64,000 nucleotides of DNA, from NCBI GenBank assembly GCA_947625225.1, contig CANQNQ010000002.1:62001-126000 (forward strand). The letters are read 5' to 3'. A program made the translations under genes and the position numbers. The DNA comes from an uncultured Clostridia bacterium (GTDB lineage: Bacteria > Bacillota > Clostridia > Christensenellales > CAG-917). The notes beneath the pieces were generated by a model. It did not search any database. It was not told where the DNA came from and saw nothing but the letters and a program-made list of their open reading frames with translations. The stretch's first letter is position 1. Each line of letters begins with the position of its first letter. Positions 1-9,727 of the stretch are shown piece after piece.

Positions 1-494
1 GCGCTTGCGCCCGCCGATATATAAAGGCGCCTCTCCATGTCGGGACGGCGAAGCAATGTGCCCGCTCCGTCCGAAGTCATCGCGCCGATAAGCATGGATG
101 GGCCCTCCGCGCCCGCCGTAACGCCCATAAACATGACAAACAGCGAGGAAGCCGCCATCGCGGGCAGCACCTTGTACCACTTCATGCGCAGCATACCCCT
201 GGATGCGCCCTCGGCTTGCGGCACGCCGTTGCCCCTTATCATCGGCACGAAGTACATCGCGACGCTCAGCAAAAACGCGCCCGCCGCCAGCACGACGAAC
301 AGCAGGGGGATGAACGCGGGATTTTCGCGGATGTAGATATACAGTTCGCCGGAATATTCGCTTATTATGTCCGCAGCTATGTTAAAAAATGTTACCACCA
401 CGCCCGTCAGCACGCCCGTCAGCAATCCCATTGCCAACAGTTGCGCGGCGCTTTTGAGCGCGTTGAGTTTGCTTTTGTCCGCTTTGATTTCCAT
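1..494 (-). CDS. ClC-family anion channel or H+/anion antiporter, 3' part missing at window edge
   Basis: The reverse strand reads open from an ATG at 494 to base 1 (164 codons), so only the N-terminal third is present. A GAGG ribosome site lies about 7 bases upstream. Residues 16-45 and 61-84 are hydrophobic helices. Two ClC signatures are readable: GNGVPQ at 88-93 (family GSGIP) and GAEGP at 128-132 (family GxEGP). The second keeps the gating glutamate, E130, which in the family is linked to proton coupling or gating. The serine that usually lines the central anion site is Asn (N89), so selectivity may differ from chloride; that is inference. The family consists of homodimeric membrane proteins moving chloride or fluoride. 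The next gene on this strand is a WYL regulator upstream; co-transcription is possible but unproven. Confidence 0.85.
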   Translation of the reverse strand, partial: MEIKADKSKLNALKSAAQLLAMGLLTGVLTGVVVTFFNIAADIISEYSGELYIYIRENPAFIPLLFVVLAAGAFLLSVAMYFVPMIRGNGVPQAEGASRGMLRMKWYKVLPAMAASSLFVMFMGVTAGAEGPSMLIGAMTSDGAGTLLRRPDMERRLYISAGAS

Positions 495-582
495 ATATAC
501 CTCGAAGTGTCAGCGCCGCGGAAAAGCGGCTTTGCGGGTTGTGAATTTATGACAAAATTGCCACCTGTATTGAGTTTTCAGC

Positions 583-1554
583 TCATTTTGTGTACATGTC
601 AAGAGTTTTTTGCAATGTTTCTATAACTTTTTGCCTTAAAGTCGGCGGGGACAGCACCTCGACGTTGGCGTTGTATTGCAGCGCCCAAAACAGCATCGCC
701 TGTTCGCTTGCCTTGACGGTGACGATTATGTGGTCGTCCTGCTTTTTCACCGTGTAGTCCCTGCCAAACCAGTCCGCCAGCGCGTCCGTCATAAACAGCG
801 GGCACTTCATCGTCACAGGGCAGGGCTTGTCGCTGTACATATAGGGCATGGATGTCGCTATCGTGCGATAGTTGATCCCGCGCGCGTAGCCGGGATTGGA
901 TTTTAGCGGCACCGCTTCCTCGTCCAGAAGGCGCATTTTGGTGATCTTGTCCATGCGGTAGAATCCAACTTTGCCGTATTTGTCGTCGCGCAACATCAGG
1001 TAGTAGCGTTGGTTGTGCAGCAGCATCTGATAAGGGGAGGCGACGTGGCTGTCCGACTTGTGCAATTTTTTGTCAGCGCCCACGCGATTGTAGTCAAAGG
1101 CTATCTTTTTGCCGCTTTCTATCGCCTCGTCCGCCAGCTCGATGTTCAGGAAAAAGTCCCTGTTTTCGGACTTTTCCCAATCCTTGACGGAGTAGACGTG
1201 GCGCACATGATTTTTGAAATCGCGGCCGCCAAGCGAGATCAGCTTGTTTATCAGCTGCTCGGAATGCGCGGAATTGATGTGCCGCGCGCTCAGTACGCTG
1301 TCTATAAGCAGGCGCAGTTCGGAGTTTTCAAGCGGGCGGGAGGCGAGATAGGAGCCGTAACGCGTGCTCTCTATGTCGTAGCCCATCTCTTTAAGGCAGG
1401 AGATGTTGCGCCCTATCGCCTTGCGCTCGCATTCGGCACCGTATTCCTTGTCGAGATACTCGATGATGTCCTGTTGCGTGAGAGGGTGCTCGGCGTCGGA
1501 ATGCTTGTCGAGTATCTGATATATGCGCATAAGCAGCGTCTTTTTTGTTTCCAT
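583..1554 (-). CDS. WYL-domain transcriptional regulator
   Basis: A 323-residue protein with an N-terminal winged helix-turn-helix (about residues 1-65, including a Q-Q-D-I-I-E-Y-L segment). A WYL domain follows at about 145-215, recognisable from SGKKIAFDYNRV and the RYYLMLRD stretch, then a WCX-like C-terminal region to about 320. WYL proteins are DNA-binding regulators that respond to small ligands or nucleic acids, and some control defence systems. Start at 1554: an AAAGGAGGA ribosome site lies just upstream. A promoter is visible on the same strand at 1667-1695. It ends about 90 bases before the ClC gene, so regulation of that gene is possible. No defence operon adjoins it. Confidence 0.88.
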   Translation of the reverse strand: METKKTLLMRIYQILDKHSDAEHPLTQQDIIEYLDKEYGAECERKAIGRNISCLKEMGYDIESTRYGSYLASRPLENSELRLLIDSVLSARHINSAHSEQLINKLISLGGRDFKNHVRHVYSVKDWEKSENRDFFLNIELADEAIESGKKIAFDYNRVGADKKLHKSDSHVASPYQMLLHNQRYYLMLRDDKYGKVGFYRMDKITKMRLLDEEAVPLKSNPGYARGINYRTIATSMPYMYSDKPCPVTMKCPLFMTDALADWFGRDYTVKKQDDHIIVTVKASEQAMLFWALQYNANVEVLSPPTLRQKVIETLQKTLDMYTK

Positions 1555-1666
1555 ATGTCCTCCTTTGCGCCTTCCTCGCGCATATGACGGCAGCGGAACA
1601 GGCGCAATTGCGACTTTTTTTGAAATTTTTTGAAAAAAGTTTTCAAATGTACCGTTTTCGGGACAT

Positions 1667-1695
1667 ATTATACGCTAAAATGAAATTGAAATCAA
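1667..1695 (-). promoter_or_regulatory. Promoter for the WYL regulator
   Basis: On the reverse strand TTGATT (1690-1695) and TATAAT (1667-1672) are separated by 17 bases. It lies 113 bases upstream of the regulator start. Confidence 0.6.
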
Positions 1696-1757
1696 GGGGA
1701 AATGAAAATTTCCTCCCAAAAAACAAAAAAATTGCCGCAAGGCGCAAAGGAGTCAAT

Positions 1758-1871
1758 ATGAATATCAGCATTTCACGCATCAGCAAAGGCGACCAAGTTT
1801 GCAACTCGTCCGTGGCGACCGCCGCAGACGGCAGCCTAATCAGCGTCAGGATGAGCATAATCCATCGCTGA
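1758..1871 (+). CDS. Possible 37-residue small protein
   Basis: A short frame starting MNISISRISKGD. Its ATG lies 5 bases after an AAAGGAG ribosome site, and a hairpin terminator follows in the same orientation at 2032-2070. The coded peptide has no transmembrane helix and I recognise no family. The ribosome site and terminator suggest a small forward transcript in the otherwise gene-free 1555-2283 gap. The codons are unremarkable and the frame could arise by chance. Confidence 0.3.
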   Translation: MNISISRISKGDQVCNSSVATAADGSLISVRMSIIHR

Positions 1872-2031
1872 CCGACCCCGCTCCCATAACCCATTGCTTC
1901 GGATGAAAACTAAAAGCACGCAGGATAAAGCTGGAAAATACAAAAGATAAACTATTTCTGAGCATAAATTGCGCGCTGTTGTCATCAAGAAGTAAGTTGT
2001 TTGCCGGAAGTTGTTTGTTTCTCTCTCCTAT

Positions 2032-2070
2032 GTCAAGCGCCACGCTATTTGCGCGGCGCTTGACTTTTTT
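2032..2070 (+). terminator. Rho-independent terminator
   Basis: A 10-bp perfect stem, GTCAAGCGCC (2032-2041) against GGCGCTTGAC (2055-2064), is followed by six T. It points forward, away from any recognised gene except the small frame at 1758. From 2071 to 2230 I see only AT-rich sequence. Confidence 0.65.
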
Positions 2071-2230
2071 GCAAATTTTACAAAATCATAAATGAAAAAC
2101 GCAATAGACATAAATAATAGAAAGAATATTTAATCATAATATATGGAAATATTTCAAATATGGAAATGTTTCAAACGAGCGCCGAGCTGAGGACAGGCGC
2201 GGCTTTGAACAGCTATATGTTTTAATCATA

Positions 2231-2258
2231 AAAAATGCAGTCGGGCGACTGCATTTTT
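2231..2258 (-). terminator. Terminator of typA
   Basis: A 12-bp stem (2231-2242 with 2247-2258) has A runs on the left and T runs on the right, so it can act on both strands. It lies 26 bases beyond the typA stop. Confidence 0.8.
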
Positions 2259-2283
2259 TGGTGAAAATTATATTCAGCGTAAA

Positions 2284-4110
2284 TCAATTGTCTTTTTTGC
2301 CGTAGGCAAGTTTCATTCTTTGTTCGCCGGAGAGGATGACTTTGCGTATCCTTATGTTTTGCGGGGTGACCTCGAGCATCTCGTCGTCGCCCAAAAACTC
2401 CAGCGCTTCTTCGAGGCTGAAGCGGCGGGGAGTGTTGAGGCGCAGCGCTTCGTCCGAACCTGCGGCGCGCATATTGGTGACGTGTTTGCGCTTGCAGACG
2501 TTCACGCGGATGTCCTCGTTTTTGGGAGACATGCCCACCACCATGCCCTCATAGACCATGGTTTGTGGGGTGATGAACAGCTGACCGCGCTCCTGCGCGT
2601 TGAACAGCCCGTACGTCGCGGCTTCGCCCGTTTCGTAGGCGACAAGCGACCCCGTGTAACGGCGCTGGATAGGCCCCTTGTAGGGCGCGTAGCCGTCAAA
2701 CAGCTGATTCATCACGCCCTCGCCCTTGGTGTCCGTCAAAAACTCGTTTTTGAAGCCGAACAGGCCGCGGGCGGGCACTTTGAACTCCAGGCGTATGCGG
2801 CTGCCTACGGGATTCATATTGAGCAGTTCGCCCTTTCTGAGTCCCATGCGTTCCATCACGGGCCCCACGCAATCCGCGGGCACGTCGATGTACAGCCTTT
2901 CCATAGGCTCGCACTTTTCGCCGTCTATTGTTTTGAAGATCACCTTGGGGGTGCTTACGCTGAATTCGTAGCCCTCGCGGCGCATTGTCTCAATAAGTAT
3001 CGAAAGGTGCATTTCGCCCCTGCCGCACACCTTGAAGGTGTCGGGGCTGTCCGTCTGATAGACGCGCAGGGAGACGTCCTTTTTAAGCTCCCTGAACAGC
3101 CTGTCGCGCAGGTGGCGGGAGGTGACGTACTTGCCTTCTTTGCCCGCAAATGGGCTGTCGTTGACAAGGAAGTTCATCTCTATTGTGGGCTCGCCTATCT
3201 TGACGAAGGGCACGGGCTCGATCTTGGCGGGGGAGCAGATGGTGTTGCCTATGGTGATGTTGTCTATGCCGCTGAAGCACACTATGTCGCCCACGTATGC
3301 GTTTTCAACGGGCACGCGCTTGAGGCCCTCTATCTGGAACAGGTTGACTATCTTGCTCTTGAAGGGGGAGATGCCGCTGTGGTAGTCGCACACGACCACT
3401 TCCTTTGCCATGTCGACTCTGCCGCGCTCTATCCTGCCTATGCCTATCCTGCCCACGTAATCGTCGTAGGAAATGGCGGAAACAAGCAGTTGCAACTCGC
3501 CGTCTGCATCGCCTTCGGGAGCGGGTATATAATTGAGTATTGTGTCAAAAAGCGGCTTTAAGTCGACGCCTTCGATATGATAATCTGTCGTTGCGGTGCC
3601 TTTCTTGCCGGAGCAGTACAGTATGGGACTTGCCAATTGTTCGTCAGTGGCGTCAAGGTCCAGCAGCAGTTCCAGTACCTCGTCGGCGACTTCGTCAAGT
3701 CTTGCGTCGGGGCGGTCGATCTTGTTGACGACGATTATTATCTTCAGTCCAAGCGACAGCGCCTTTTCCACTACGAAGCGGGTCTGCGGCATGGGACCTT
3801 CCGCCGCGTCCACAAGCAGGACGACGCCGTTGACCATCTTGAGTACGCGCTCCACCTCGCCCGAGAAATCCGCATGGCCGGGGGTGTCGATGATGTTTAT
3901 CTTGACCCCGCCATAGTGGATGGACGTGTTTTTGGCAAGTATTGTGATGCCGCGTTCGCGCTCAAGATCGCCCGAATCCATGACGCATGTGGCGACCTGT
4001 TGGTTTTCCCTGAAGGTGCCGGACTGCTTCAGCATGCCGTCCACAAGCGTGGTCTTGCCGTGGTCGACGTGCGCAATGATTGCAATGTTCCTCAAATCTG
4101 TACGTATCAT
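2284..4110 (-). CDS. typA: Ribosome-associated translational GTPase TypA/BipA
   Basis: A 608-residue translation-factor GTPase of usual TypA length. The G1 motif AHVDHGKTT is at 13-21, followed by RGITI (G2), DTPGHADF (G3), NKID (G4) and the CSGKKG segment (G5). EF-G-like domains II, III and V and the TypA-specific C-terminal domain follow. TypA binds the 70S ribosome and is needed under stress such as low temperature; it acts in ribosome assembly. The frame is open 16 codons further upstream, but ATG 4110 is chosen because an AAAGGAC ribosome site precedes it and family members begin shortly before the P-loop. It is divergent from the serine dehydratase, sharing a 218-bp promoter region, with a terminator immediately downstream. 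Confidence 0.96.
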   Translation of the reverse strand: MIRTDLRNIAIIAHVDHGKTTLVDGMLKQSGTFRENQQVATCVMDSGDLERERGITILAKNTSIHYGGVKINIIDTPGHADFSGEVERVLKMVNGVVLLVDAAEGPMPQTRFVVEKALSLGLKIIIVVNKIDRPDARLDEVADEVLELLLDLDATDEQLASPILYCSGKKGTATTDYHIEGVDLKPLFDTILNYIPAPEGDADGELQLLVSAISYDDYVGRIGIGRIERGRVDMAKEVVVCDYHSGISPFKSKIVNLFQIEGLKRVPVENAYVGDIVCFSGIDNITIGNTICSPAKIEPVPFVKIGEPTIEMNFLVNDSPFAGKEGKYVTSRHLRDRLFRELKKDVSLRVYQTDSPDTFKVCGRGEMHLSILIETMRREGYEFSVSTPKVIFKTIDGEKCEPMERLYIDVPADCVGPVMERMGLRKGELLNMNPVGSRIRLEFKVPARGLFGFKNEFLTDTKGEGVMNQLFDGYAPYKGPIQRRYTGSLVAYETGEAATYGLFNAQERGQLFITPQTMVYEGMVVGMSPKNEDIRVNVCKRKHVTNMRAAGSDEALRLNTPRRFSLEEALEFLGDDEMLEVTPQNIRIRKVILSGEQRMKLAYGKKDN

Positions 4111-4262
4111 ATTGTCCTTTTTGTCCGTCCGCGGTGTTGCGGGCGGCGGAGCGCGCAAAGCGCTCTCTTCAAAACTGCCTTATATTAGCACACTTAAATA
4201 TTGTTTGGCAAATCGTTGGGGCGTCAAACGCAAAAAAATATGCAATATTTTTTGTAACCGCC

Positions 4263-4290
4263 TTGAAATGGGCGCAACTCATGTTATAAT
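4263..4290 (+). promoter_or_regulatory. Promoter for serine dehydratase
   Basis: TTGAAA (4263-4268), a 16-base spacer and a perfect TATAAT (4285-4290), 38 bases upstream of the start codon. Confidence 0.75.
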
Positions 4291-4328
4291 TCTTATGGTC
4301 GCGAGCTAGCGCGGCACGGAGCGTGGTT

Positions 4329-5561
4329 ATGAAAAGTCTTACTCAACTTTACAGGATAGGCAGAGGCCCGTCCAGTTCGCATACAATGGGTCCGGAAAGG
4401 GCGGCAAAATATTTCGAGGCGATGTACCCCGACGCGTCGTGTTACGCGGCGCTGCTGTACGGGTCGCTTGCCGACACGGGCAGGGGACACGGCACGGACA
4501 GGGTGCTGCAAAAGACGTTTTCAAAGCCCGTGGAAGTTGTTTTTGATGTGGATACGCCCACCGCGCATCCCAACACATTCGACCTCATCGCGCTTGACGG
4601 CGACGGCAAAGAAATTGCGCGCAGACGCGTTGTAAGCACGGGCGGCGGCGCAATAGAGATGGAGGGCGTGGACAACTCCGAAAGCGAGGACGTCTATCCC
4701 CACCGCAGCTTCGAGCAAATAAAGCTGTACTGCGAAGAGAACGGGCTGTCCCTCCCCGAGTACGTCTACCGCTTCGATGGAGAGGGCATAAAGACCTATC
4801 TGCGCGACGTTTGGCGGCACATGGAAGCCTCAATATACGAGGGGCTGATGGAGGAAGGCGAACTGCCCGGAGGGCTGCGCACAAGGCGCAGAGCAAAGGT
4901 CCTGTTTGACACCGCTCCCCCCGATGAGGAGCCCGAAACGCGTGAGAACAGGCTGGTGTGCGCATACGCTTTTGCCGTGTCCGAGCGCAACGCCGCGGGC
5001 GAGATGATAGTCACGGCGCCCACCTGCGGTTCTTGCGGGATCGTACCTTCAGTGCTTAAATATGAGCAGATAAAGTACGGATTTGGCGAAGATAAAATTA
5101 TAGACGCATTGGCGGTCGCTGGGATCATGGGCAACATTGTGAAGGCAAACGCGTCCATAAGCGGCGCTGAGTGCGGATGTCAGGCGGAGTGCGGAACGGC
5201 GTGCAGTATGGCGGCCGCAGCTGCCGCTCAGCTGGGCGATATGTCCCTCGACGAGATCGAATATGCCGCGGAGGTCGCAATGGAGCACCACCTCGGGCTT
5301 ACCTGCGATCCCGTGGACGGGCTGGTGCAGATACCTTGTATAGAGCGCAACGCCGTTGCGGCGATGAGAGCCATCAACGCGGTGTCGTTGGCGCATTTTC
5401 TTACAAGTTCCCGCCAGATCTCATTTGACGCGGTGGTGCGCACCATGTACCAGACGGGCAAGGACATCAACTCGCGCTACAGGGAGACCGCGGCGGGCGG
5501 TCTTGCGCAAAACTATACGCTTTCACGCCTGTCCAGCCGATTTATCCGACCAAAAGATTGA
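4329..5561 (+). CDS. sdaA: L-serine ammonia-lyase, single-chain Fe-S type
   Basis: A 410-residue enzyme converting L-serine to pyruvate and ammonia. The beta-type N-terminal domain ([15 protein letters not shown] near residue 12) is fused to the alpha-type catalytic domain. That domain carries TAPTCGSCG, the cysteine-rich ECGCQAECG segment and [14 protein letters not shown], which supply the [4Fe-4S] cluster ligands. Bacillus uses two chains (SdaAB and SdaAA); this fused form resembles the proteobacterial and some clostridial enzymes. ATG 4329 is preferred over GTG 4323 because GGAG lies 7 bases before it. It has its own promoter and no clear downstream terminator; a repeat element begins about 30 bases after the stop. 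It appears monocistronic. Confidence 0.95.
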   Translation: MKSLTQLYRIGRGPSSSHTMGPERAAKYFEAMYPDASCYAALLYGSLADTGRGHGTDRVLQKTFSKPVEVVFDVDTPTAHPNTFDLIALDGDGKEIARRRVVSTGGGAIEMEGVDNSESEDVYPHRSFEQIKLYCEENGLSLPEYVYRFDGEGIKTYLRDVWRHMEASIYEGLMEEGELPGGLRTRRRAKVLFDTAPPDEEPETRENRLVCAYAFAVSERNAAGEMIVTAPTCGSCGIVPSVLKYEQIKYGFGEDKIIDALAVAGIMGNIVKANASISGAECGCQAECGTACSMAAAAAAQLGDMSLDEIEYAAEVAMEHHLGLTCDPVDGLVQIPCIERNAVAAMRAINAVSLAHFLTSSRQISFDAVVRTMYQTGKDINSRYRETAAGGLAQNYTLSRLSSRFIRPKD

Positions 5562-5589
5562 TTTTGCGCCGCCCGTGAAAAATTACTCC

Positions 5590-5785
5590 GTGCCGGTCGC
5601 TTTTTGGTTCGCAAAGCTCAAAGGCACTTCGAAATTTTTCACTCACTACCGCGATTTTACCCCACACAATCACTACGTAATTTTGCGGGGACCCCAAAAA
5701 AAAATAACGTTTCGCAATTCGCATTTGGCAGTTGGGGAGCGTTTTTCTTAAAATGCTCATGGCTCGCTATTTTTTGTGCTTGGTG
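5590..5785 (-). repeat. Dispersed hairpin repeat, copy A
   Basis: Diverged relative of the two tandem copies at 20316-20493 and 20516-20693. It keeps, in order, a GTGCC...GGCAC hairpin, the CCCC-stem-GGGGACCCC hairpin (5658-5695), the CAATTCGCATTTG segment and the final TTTTTTGTGCTTGGTG. No frame or transposase is present. Strand is given by the GGGGTCCCC-first orientation. Confidence 0.75.
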
Positions 5786-5890
5786 TTTTGGGACTCCGTC
5801 CCCGCTCAAAAATCTTAACGGTTCACAATATCTCACATTACAGATGTGTATATGGTTCGCCTGATTTTTGTGTTTGGTGGTGGGTTTCAT

Positions 5891-5920
5891 CGCCACCACT
5901 CCCGTAATGGCTGTGAAGCG
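5891..5920 (-). repeat. Short dispersed repeat, copy 1
   Basis: The sequence around CGCCACCACTCCCGTAATGG occurs as its reverse complement at 29175-29204, both in gene-free DNA. The flanks also share GAAG-rich sequence, so the true repeat may be longer. Confidence 0.65.
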
Positions 5921-6359
5921 AAGGGCACCTTCACTTCGCAGGAATATAGATTTTGAGATGAGTTAATTTCTGTGCTTCGTACTTTGTCCCCGATTTTAGC
6001 GCAAACGCCGTGCAGCCTCGCATTGGACTTAACATAACAAGTATCTTTTATAAGAAAGACCGTTGCAGTGGAAGTGCAAAAAGACGTAAAAAAAGAAACG
6101 CGTCCACAAGAGGCATAACCTCTCGCAATGTCCACCGTTACGGCTTTTTGCTTTACGGCTTTTTGCGTTTCGTATATGTATTTTAACGCGTAAAATTGCA
6201 AAAATCAAACGTTTTTACAACGAAAATGCAAATTAAAAGTGCAATTATGCAAATGTGGTTATCTTGCCGATTAAGATAATTCCGTTTATCATCTGCTTGC
6301 AAAAATGTATTCTGTTTTCGAACATTTGTAAAAAATATTTACGGATTTTCAAATTTGTA

Positions 6360-6388
6360 TTGAAAAAATCGGATATTTTAGATATAAT
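6360..6388 (+). promoter_or_regulatory. Promoter for GPH symporter
   Basis: TTGAAA (6360-6365), 17-base spacer, TATAAT (6383-6388), 64 bases before the ATG. Confidence 0.75.
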
Positions 6389-6452
6389 GGCATAGTCTGC
6401 TCAGTGCATTCTTGTTTTACGGCGCAATCAACGGGCAGAAGGGGGAGTATTT

Positions 6453-8150
6453 ATGACGGCAACCAACCTCATGGAAAAAAAGCCCGAAAAACGTTTTTTC
6501 GGACTTAACGGCAATATGTGGGTGTATGCCCTTGGCGTAATGGGCATCAACCTCGCAATTGGCCTTGTCAACAGCTATCAGGCGGAGTTTTTCAACAAAC
6601 TGATGCACGTTGACCTCGTCGCGGTGGCGCTCATCATCCTTGCGGCAAAGGTCATCAGCATTGTGGCGGATTTCGTCTTTGGCAACCTTATAGACCGCGC
6701 AAGGTTCAAATCGGGCAAGATGCGCCCATGGATACTTATGTCGGCGTTCCCGCTGGCGGCGTTCACGATGTTATCCTTTGTCGCCATACCCTTCGGGACG
6801 GGCCACGCCGCGACGATAGGCAAGTATTTTTACATCACCTTTGTGCTTGTGCTGTGGAACGTCAGTATGACCATGGCGGATATACCGTCGCAGGGCATGC
6901 TGTCCTTTGTGGCGGACAACGCCAACGACACCAACAACGCCGCGGGCATGGCAAACACCCTCAAATCCGCCGCGCTGGCTTGCTCGGGCATATTCTTCAC
7001 CATAGTGTGCATGATCACCGGCTCCAGCGAAAACGGCAAGAAGGAATACCTCATCACCGCGGGCATTCTTGTGGGCGTGGGACTTATATTCCAACTGGTG
7101 ATGTATTTCAAGTCCAGGGAGATCAACAAATCCGTTGCGCCCACGGGCATGAGCTTCAGGGAGATGTTCCGCGAGCTTAAAAACAACAAACAGATCCTCA
7201 TCGTGCTTGGCACCTACCTGCTTGGCTTTGGCAGGAACATCGGTCTGGGCATAGCGGTGCAGGCAAGCTGCATCCTCATAAGGGACGGCATAGACCTCAG
7301 CTTCCTCGGCATGGGCACGCTGTACGGCGACGCGTGCAGTTGGGCGATAGGCATTACATCCGCTATCGCCAGCGCGGTCACCATCATACTCAATCCCATG
7401 ATCAACAAGAAGTTGGGCGAAAAGAAGTACTTCATCATCGCCGGCGTCTACGGCTTTGTCGTCAGCGTCATATGCTTCCTGTGTTATGCGCTGGGCGGCA
7501 ACGCGCTGCGCTCAATATGGGCTATATGGGTATATCAATTCTTCCTCGGCTTCTCATTCGGCCCCAACGGGTATTTGCCTATGGTCATGACCGCGGACAT
7601 CGTGGACTACCAGGAGTGGAAGACGGGCAAGCGAACGGAGGGTACGCAATTTGCGATACTTTCCATGTCAAACAAGCTATCTAATGCGCTGTCTGTATCC
7701 GTCGGACTGCTGCTGATAGGCGCGATCGGATTCAGCTCCGCACAATATTCCACCGTTGTCGCGCAGGCTACCGATTCCGTCACAAAAGTCGTGGATACAA
7801 GCGTGATCGCGGGCTATGTGACCAACTCCATGCAGAACAAGGCGTGGGCGATAGAATTCCTCGTGCCCGGCGTGTGCATGTTGCTAAGCTCCATTCTGAT
7901 GTTCTTCTACAAGATAGACGAGAAGACCAAGAAGGTCATGCGCGAAGAGCTTGCTCAGCGCCGCGCCGCCGCAAGATTGTCCGAAGAGCAGGGCGAGGAA
8001 GCTGAAGCAACTTTGAGTGGCGAGCTTAACGGCGCAGAGGGCGTCGCCATGAGCGAGGCGTTGGAGGAGATAGAGGCGAACAAGGCCGAAAACGCGGACG
8101 CGGAAGAGGTGTTCGATATGGACGACAAGTCGGGCGATTCGGACGCATAA
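6453..8150 (+). CDS. GPH-family glycoside/sugar:cation symporter
   Basis: A 565-residue, 12-helix membrane protein of the glycoside-pentoside-hexuronide branch of the major facilitator superfamily. The loop 2-3 motif reads DRARFKSGKMRPW, and the signature before helix 11 reads DIVDYQEWKTGKRTEG; both mark this family (relatives MelB, XynB, GusB). It imports a sugar or glycoside with sodium or protons; the substrate cannot be read from sequence. The C-terminal 70 residues are an unusual acidic, Glu/Ala-rich cytosolic tail rather than the regulatory EIIA domain of LacS-type relatives. Start: a GGGGGAG ribosome site precedes the ATG. It has its own promoter and terminator and no glycosidase gene next to it. 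Confidence 0.92.
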   Translation: MTATNLMEKKPEKRFFGLNGNMWVYALGVMGINLAIGLVNSYQAEFFNKLMHVDLVAVALIILAAKVISIVADFVFGNLIDRARFKSGKMRPWILMSAFPLAAFTMLSFVAIPFGTGHAATIGKYFYITFVLVLWNVSMTMADIPSQGMLSFVADNANDTNNAAGMANTLKSAALACSGIFFTIVCMITGSSENGKKEYLITAGILVGVGLIFQLVMYFKSREINKSVAPTGMSFREMFRELKNNKQILIVLGTYLLGFGRNIGLGIAVQASCILIRDGIDLSFLGMGTLYGDACSWAIGITSAIASAVTIILNPMINKKLGEKKYFIIAGVYGFVVSVICFLCYALGGNALRSIWAIWVYQFFLGFSFGPNGYLPMVMTADIVDYQEWKTGKRTEGTQFAILSMSNKLSNALSVSVGLLLIGAIGFSSAQYSTVVAQATDSVTKVVDTSVIAGYVTNSMQNKAWAIEFLVPGVCMLLSSILMFFYKIDEKTKKVMREELAQRRAAARLSEEQGEEAEATLSGELNGAEGVAMSEALEEIEANKAENADAEEVFDMDDKSGDSDA

Positions 8151-8167
8151 AACAAAAGCAAATATTG

Positions 8168-8203
8168 TCGGAGGACGCAAAGCGACGTCCTCCGATTTTT
8201 TTT
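8168..8203 (+). terminator. Terminator of GPH symporter gene
   Basis: A 10-bp perfect stem, TCGGAGGACG (8168-8177) with CGTCCTCCGA (8186-8195), followed by eight T. Confidence 0.93.
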
Positions 8204-8362
8204 GTGCGGAAGAGCGCGCTCCGCAAATGGGAAACGCATTTTAGGTTTTTGTTGTAGGCCGCGCGCGGCGTTTGAGCCGACAAATTTTGTAAAACCGCGC
8301 GGTTTTGTCACCCGAAGCGCACTTATTATATATAATATCAAAGAAATTTGATAAAATGATAC

Positions 8363-8391
8363 TTGACAAGCGTATGCTGTGTTGGTATAAT
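8363..8391 (+). promoter_or_regulatory. Full-consensus promoter for the SPFH/TIR pair
   Basis: TTGACA (8363-8368), exactly 17 bases, TATAAT (8386-8391). It has all twelve consensus bases, which suggests strong constitutive transcription. The remainder of the 308-base gap holds only the upstream terminator and AT-rich sequence. Confidence 0.88.
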
Positions 8392-8458
8392 CATTTTAGT
8401 AATACTTTATTGCATTTTGCTGTCTTGGAGCGGGATGCGATTATGGAGGGAAATTTAT

Positions 8459-9682
8459 ATGTGCAAAATGAAAGGTAACGTGACGATCGAGTTCAAGCCC
8501 GGCATCAACGACAAGGACTTGGAATTGGTTGCAAATGAACTCAAATCCATGGCGGCAGACATCGTAGCTGCGCCCAAAAAGTATTTCTGGGGCAGCCTCA
8601 AAAACCGCGAGTATGTCTATCAGGAGTTCGCTCAGGAATTGGTAGAGAGAGCCGACAAGCTGCTGGATTACTATGAGTATCGCAAGTCTCTTTCCGACGC
8701 CGACGTGGTGTGGAGAGTCAGGCTCGACGAGGAATTGCTTGGACTTTCCCTTGCTCCCGCAAGGCTGAGAAACAACAAATTCAAGGCAGTTTCTTTCCGC
8801 AAGATCAAGAAGATCAACAAGGCTTATGTCAACGTCATAGTGCCTTACACCAGAGAGGCCGTGTTCATCGACGACGGCAAGATCGACGAGCGCGCATGGG
8901 AATCGGGCAAGCATCGCATCAAGACAAAGACGATGTACGATCCGTTTGCACATTGCGAGCGCCTCACCAGAAGGGCAAGCAAGGATCTGCCTTCCGGTCA
9001 ACTTAAGTTCCGTCACTCCATGGATCTGTTCCTAATCAACAAGACCGTTGTTCAGGACATCAAGTGGGGCACCGAGGAAAATTTCTACATGATCGACCCC
9101 ATCCTCAAGATGCCCGTACCCTTCGGCGCGCACGGCGTTGCGAAATTCTCCATTTCCAACTCCAAGCTGTTTATGACCAGAGTGGTCGGCACCAAGGGCG
9201 AAAACAATATCGACGATATGACCAAATTCTTCCGCAGCAAGATAGTGATGCTGTTCAACTCTTTGCTGGGCAAGAAGCTGGTTGAAATGAATATGAGCAT
9301 ATTCCAGCTTGCGTCTCAACTGCACACCATGTCCGGCGTGTTGCTGACCGCAATGAAGAAGGAGTTTGCCGACTACGGCGTCAACCTCGAGGACTTCGCG
9401 ATAGAGCATATCGCAGTTGTCAACAACAAGGTCGAGGACGAAAACGGCGAGATAGTCGAGGAGAGGATCAATCCCGTGGATCTGTACGCAAATCACCAAG
9501 AGATACTGCGCATACAGATGCAGAACGGCGAGAACGAGGCTCTGCTCAAGTCGCTGGTCAGCAGGAATGCGGACGCCAACACCGACAGGATCGTCCGCCT
9601 CATCGAGGCAAAGGGCAAGGCTCTCAAGGACGCAAAGGACGAGAGATCCATCGTTATCAACAAAAACAAATCTGTGCTCTAA
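8459..9682 (+). CDS. SPFH (band 7)-domain protein paired with a TIR protein
   Basis: A 407-residue protein without a transmembrane helix or signal peptide. Residues about 185-330 resemble the SPFH domain of YdjI/virion-core-like proteins. The cues are the FINKT-WGT-like opening (LINKTVVQDIKWGT), a DP-F/Y beta segment, KFFRSKIVMLFNSLLGKKLVE, and the final strand AIEHIAV. The C-terminal 80 residues are charged and helical. SPFH proteins form membrane-associated oligomeric cages or scaffolds. The start is ATG 8459, with GGAGGG 8 bases upstream; the frame extends further up but would overlap the promoter. The zinc-ribbon/TIR gene follows 45 bases later with no terminator between, and strong terminators bracket the pair, so they form one unit. 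Function is unknown; a scaffold or sensor for the TIR protein is inference. Confidence 0.75.
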   Translation: MCKMKGNVTIEFKPGINDKDLELVANELKSMAADIVAAPKKYFWGSLKNREYVYQEFAQELVERADKLLDYYEYRKSLSDADVVWRVRLDEELLGLSLAPARLRNNKFKAVSFRKIKKINKAYVNVIVPYTREAVFIDDGKIDERAWESGKHRIKTKTMYDPFAHCERLTRRASKDLPSGQLKFRHSMDLFLINKTVVQDIKWGTEENFYMIDPILKMPVPFGAHGVAKFSISNSKLFMTRVVGTKGENNIDDMTKFFRSKIVMLFNSLLGKKLVEMNMSIFQLASQLHTMSGVLLTAMKKEFADYGVNLEDFAIEHIAVVNNKVEDENGEIVEERINPVDLYANHQEILRIQMQNGENEALLKSLVSRNADANTDRIVRLIEAKGKALKDAKDERSIVINKNKSVL

Positions 9683-9727
9683 GAAGGAGTACGGCGCTAT
9701 TTGAGCCCCTTCAGTTAGGATTGGACT

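Larger units (their letters stand above)
5562..6452. other. Gene-free region with repeat elements
   Basis: Nearly 900 bases without a convincing gene. It holds the first copy of the dispersed hairpin element (5590-5785) and a second short repeat shared with 29175-29204 (5891-5920). Purine/pyrimidine-biased sequence with small inverted repeats follows at about 6060-6180, then the symporter promoter at the right end. A 104-codon reverse frame here (5887-6201) lies over the repeats and has low-complexity, non-family-like sequence, so it is not called. Confidence 0.6.

Noticed and set aside
2320-3561. 413-codon forward frame antisense to typA
   Set aside because: Mirror frame of a well-conserved gene in GC-rich codons; Ala/His/Val-rich translation with no family features and no ribosome site.
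5887-6201. 104-codon reverse frame downstream of serine dehydratase
   Set aside because: Overlaps the dispersed repeat, low-complexity start, no ribosome site.
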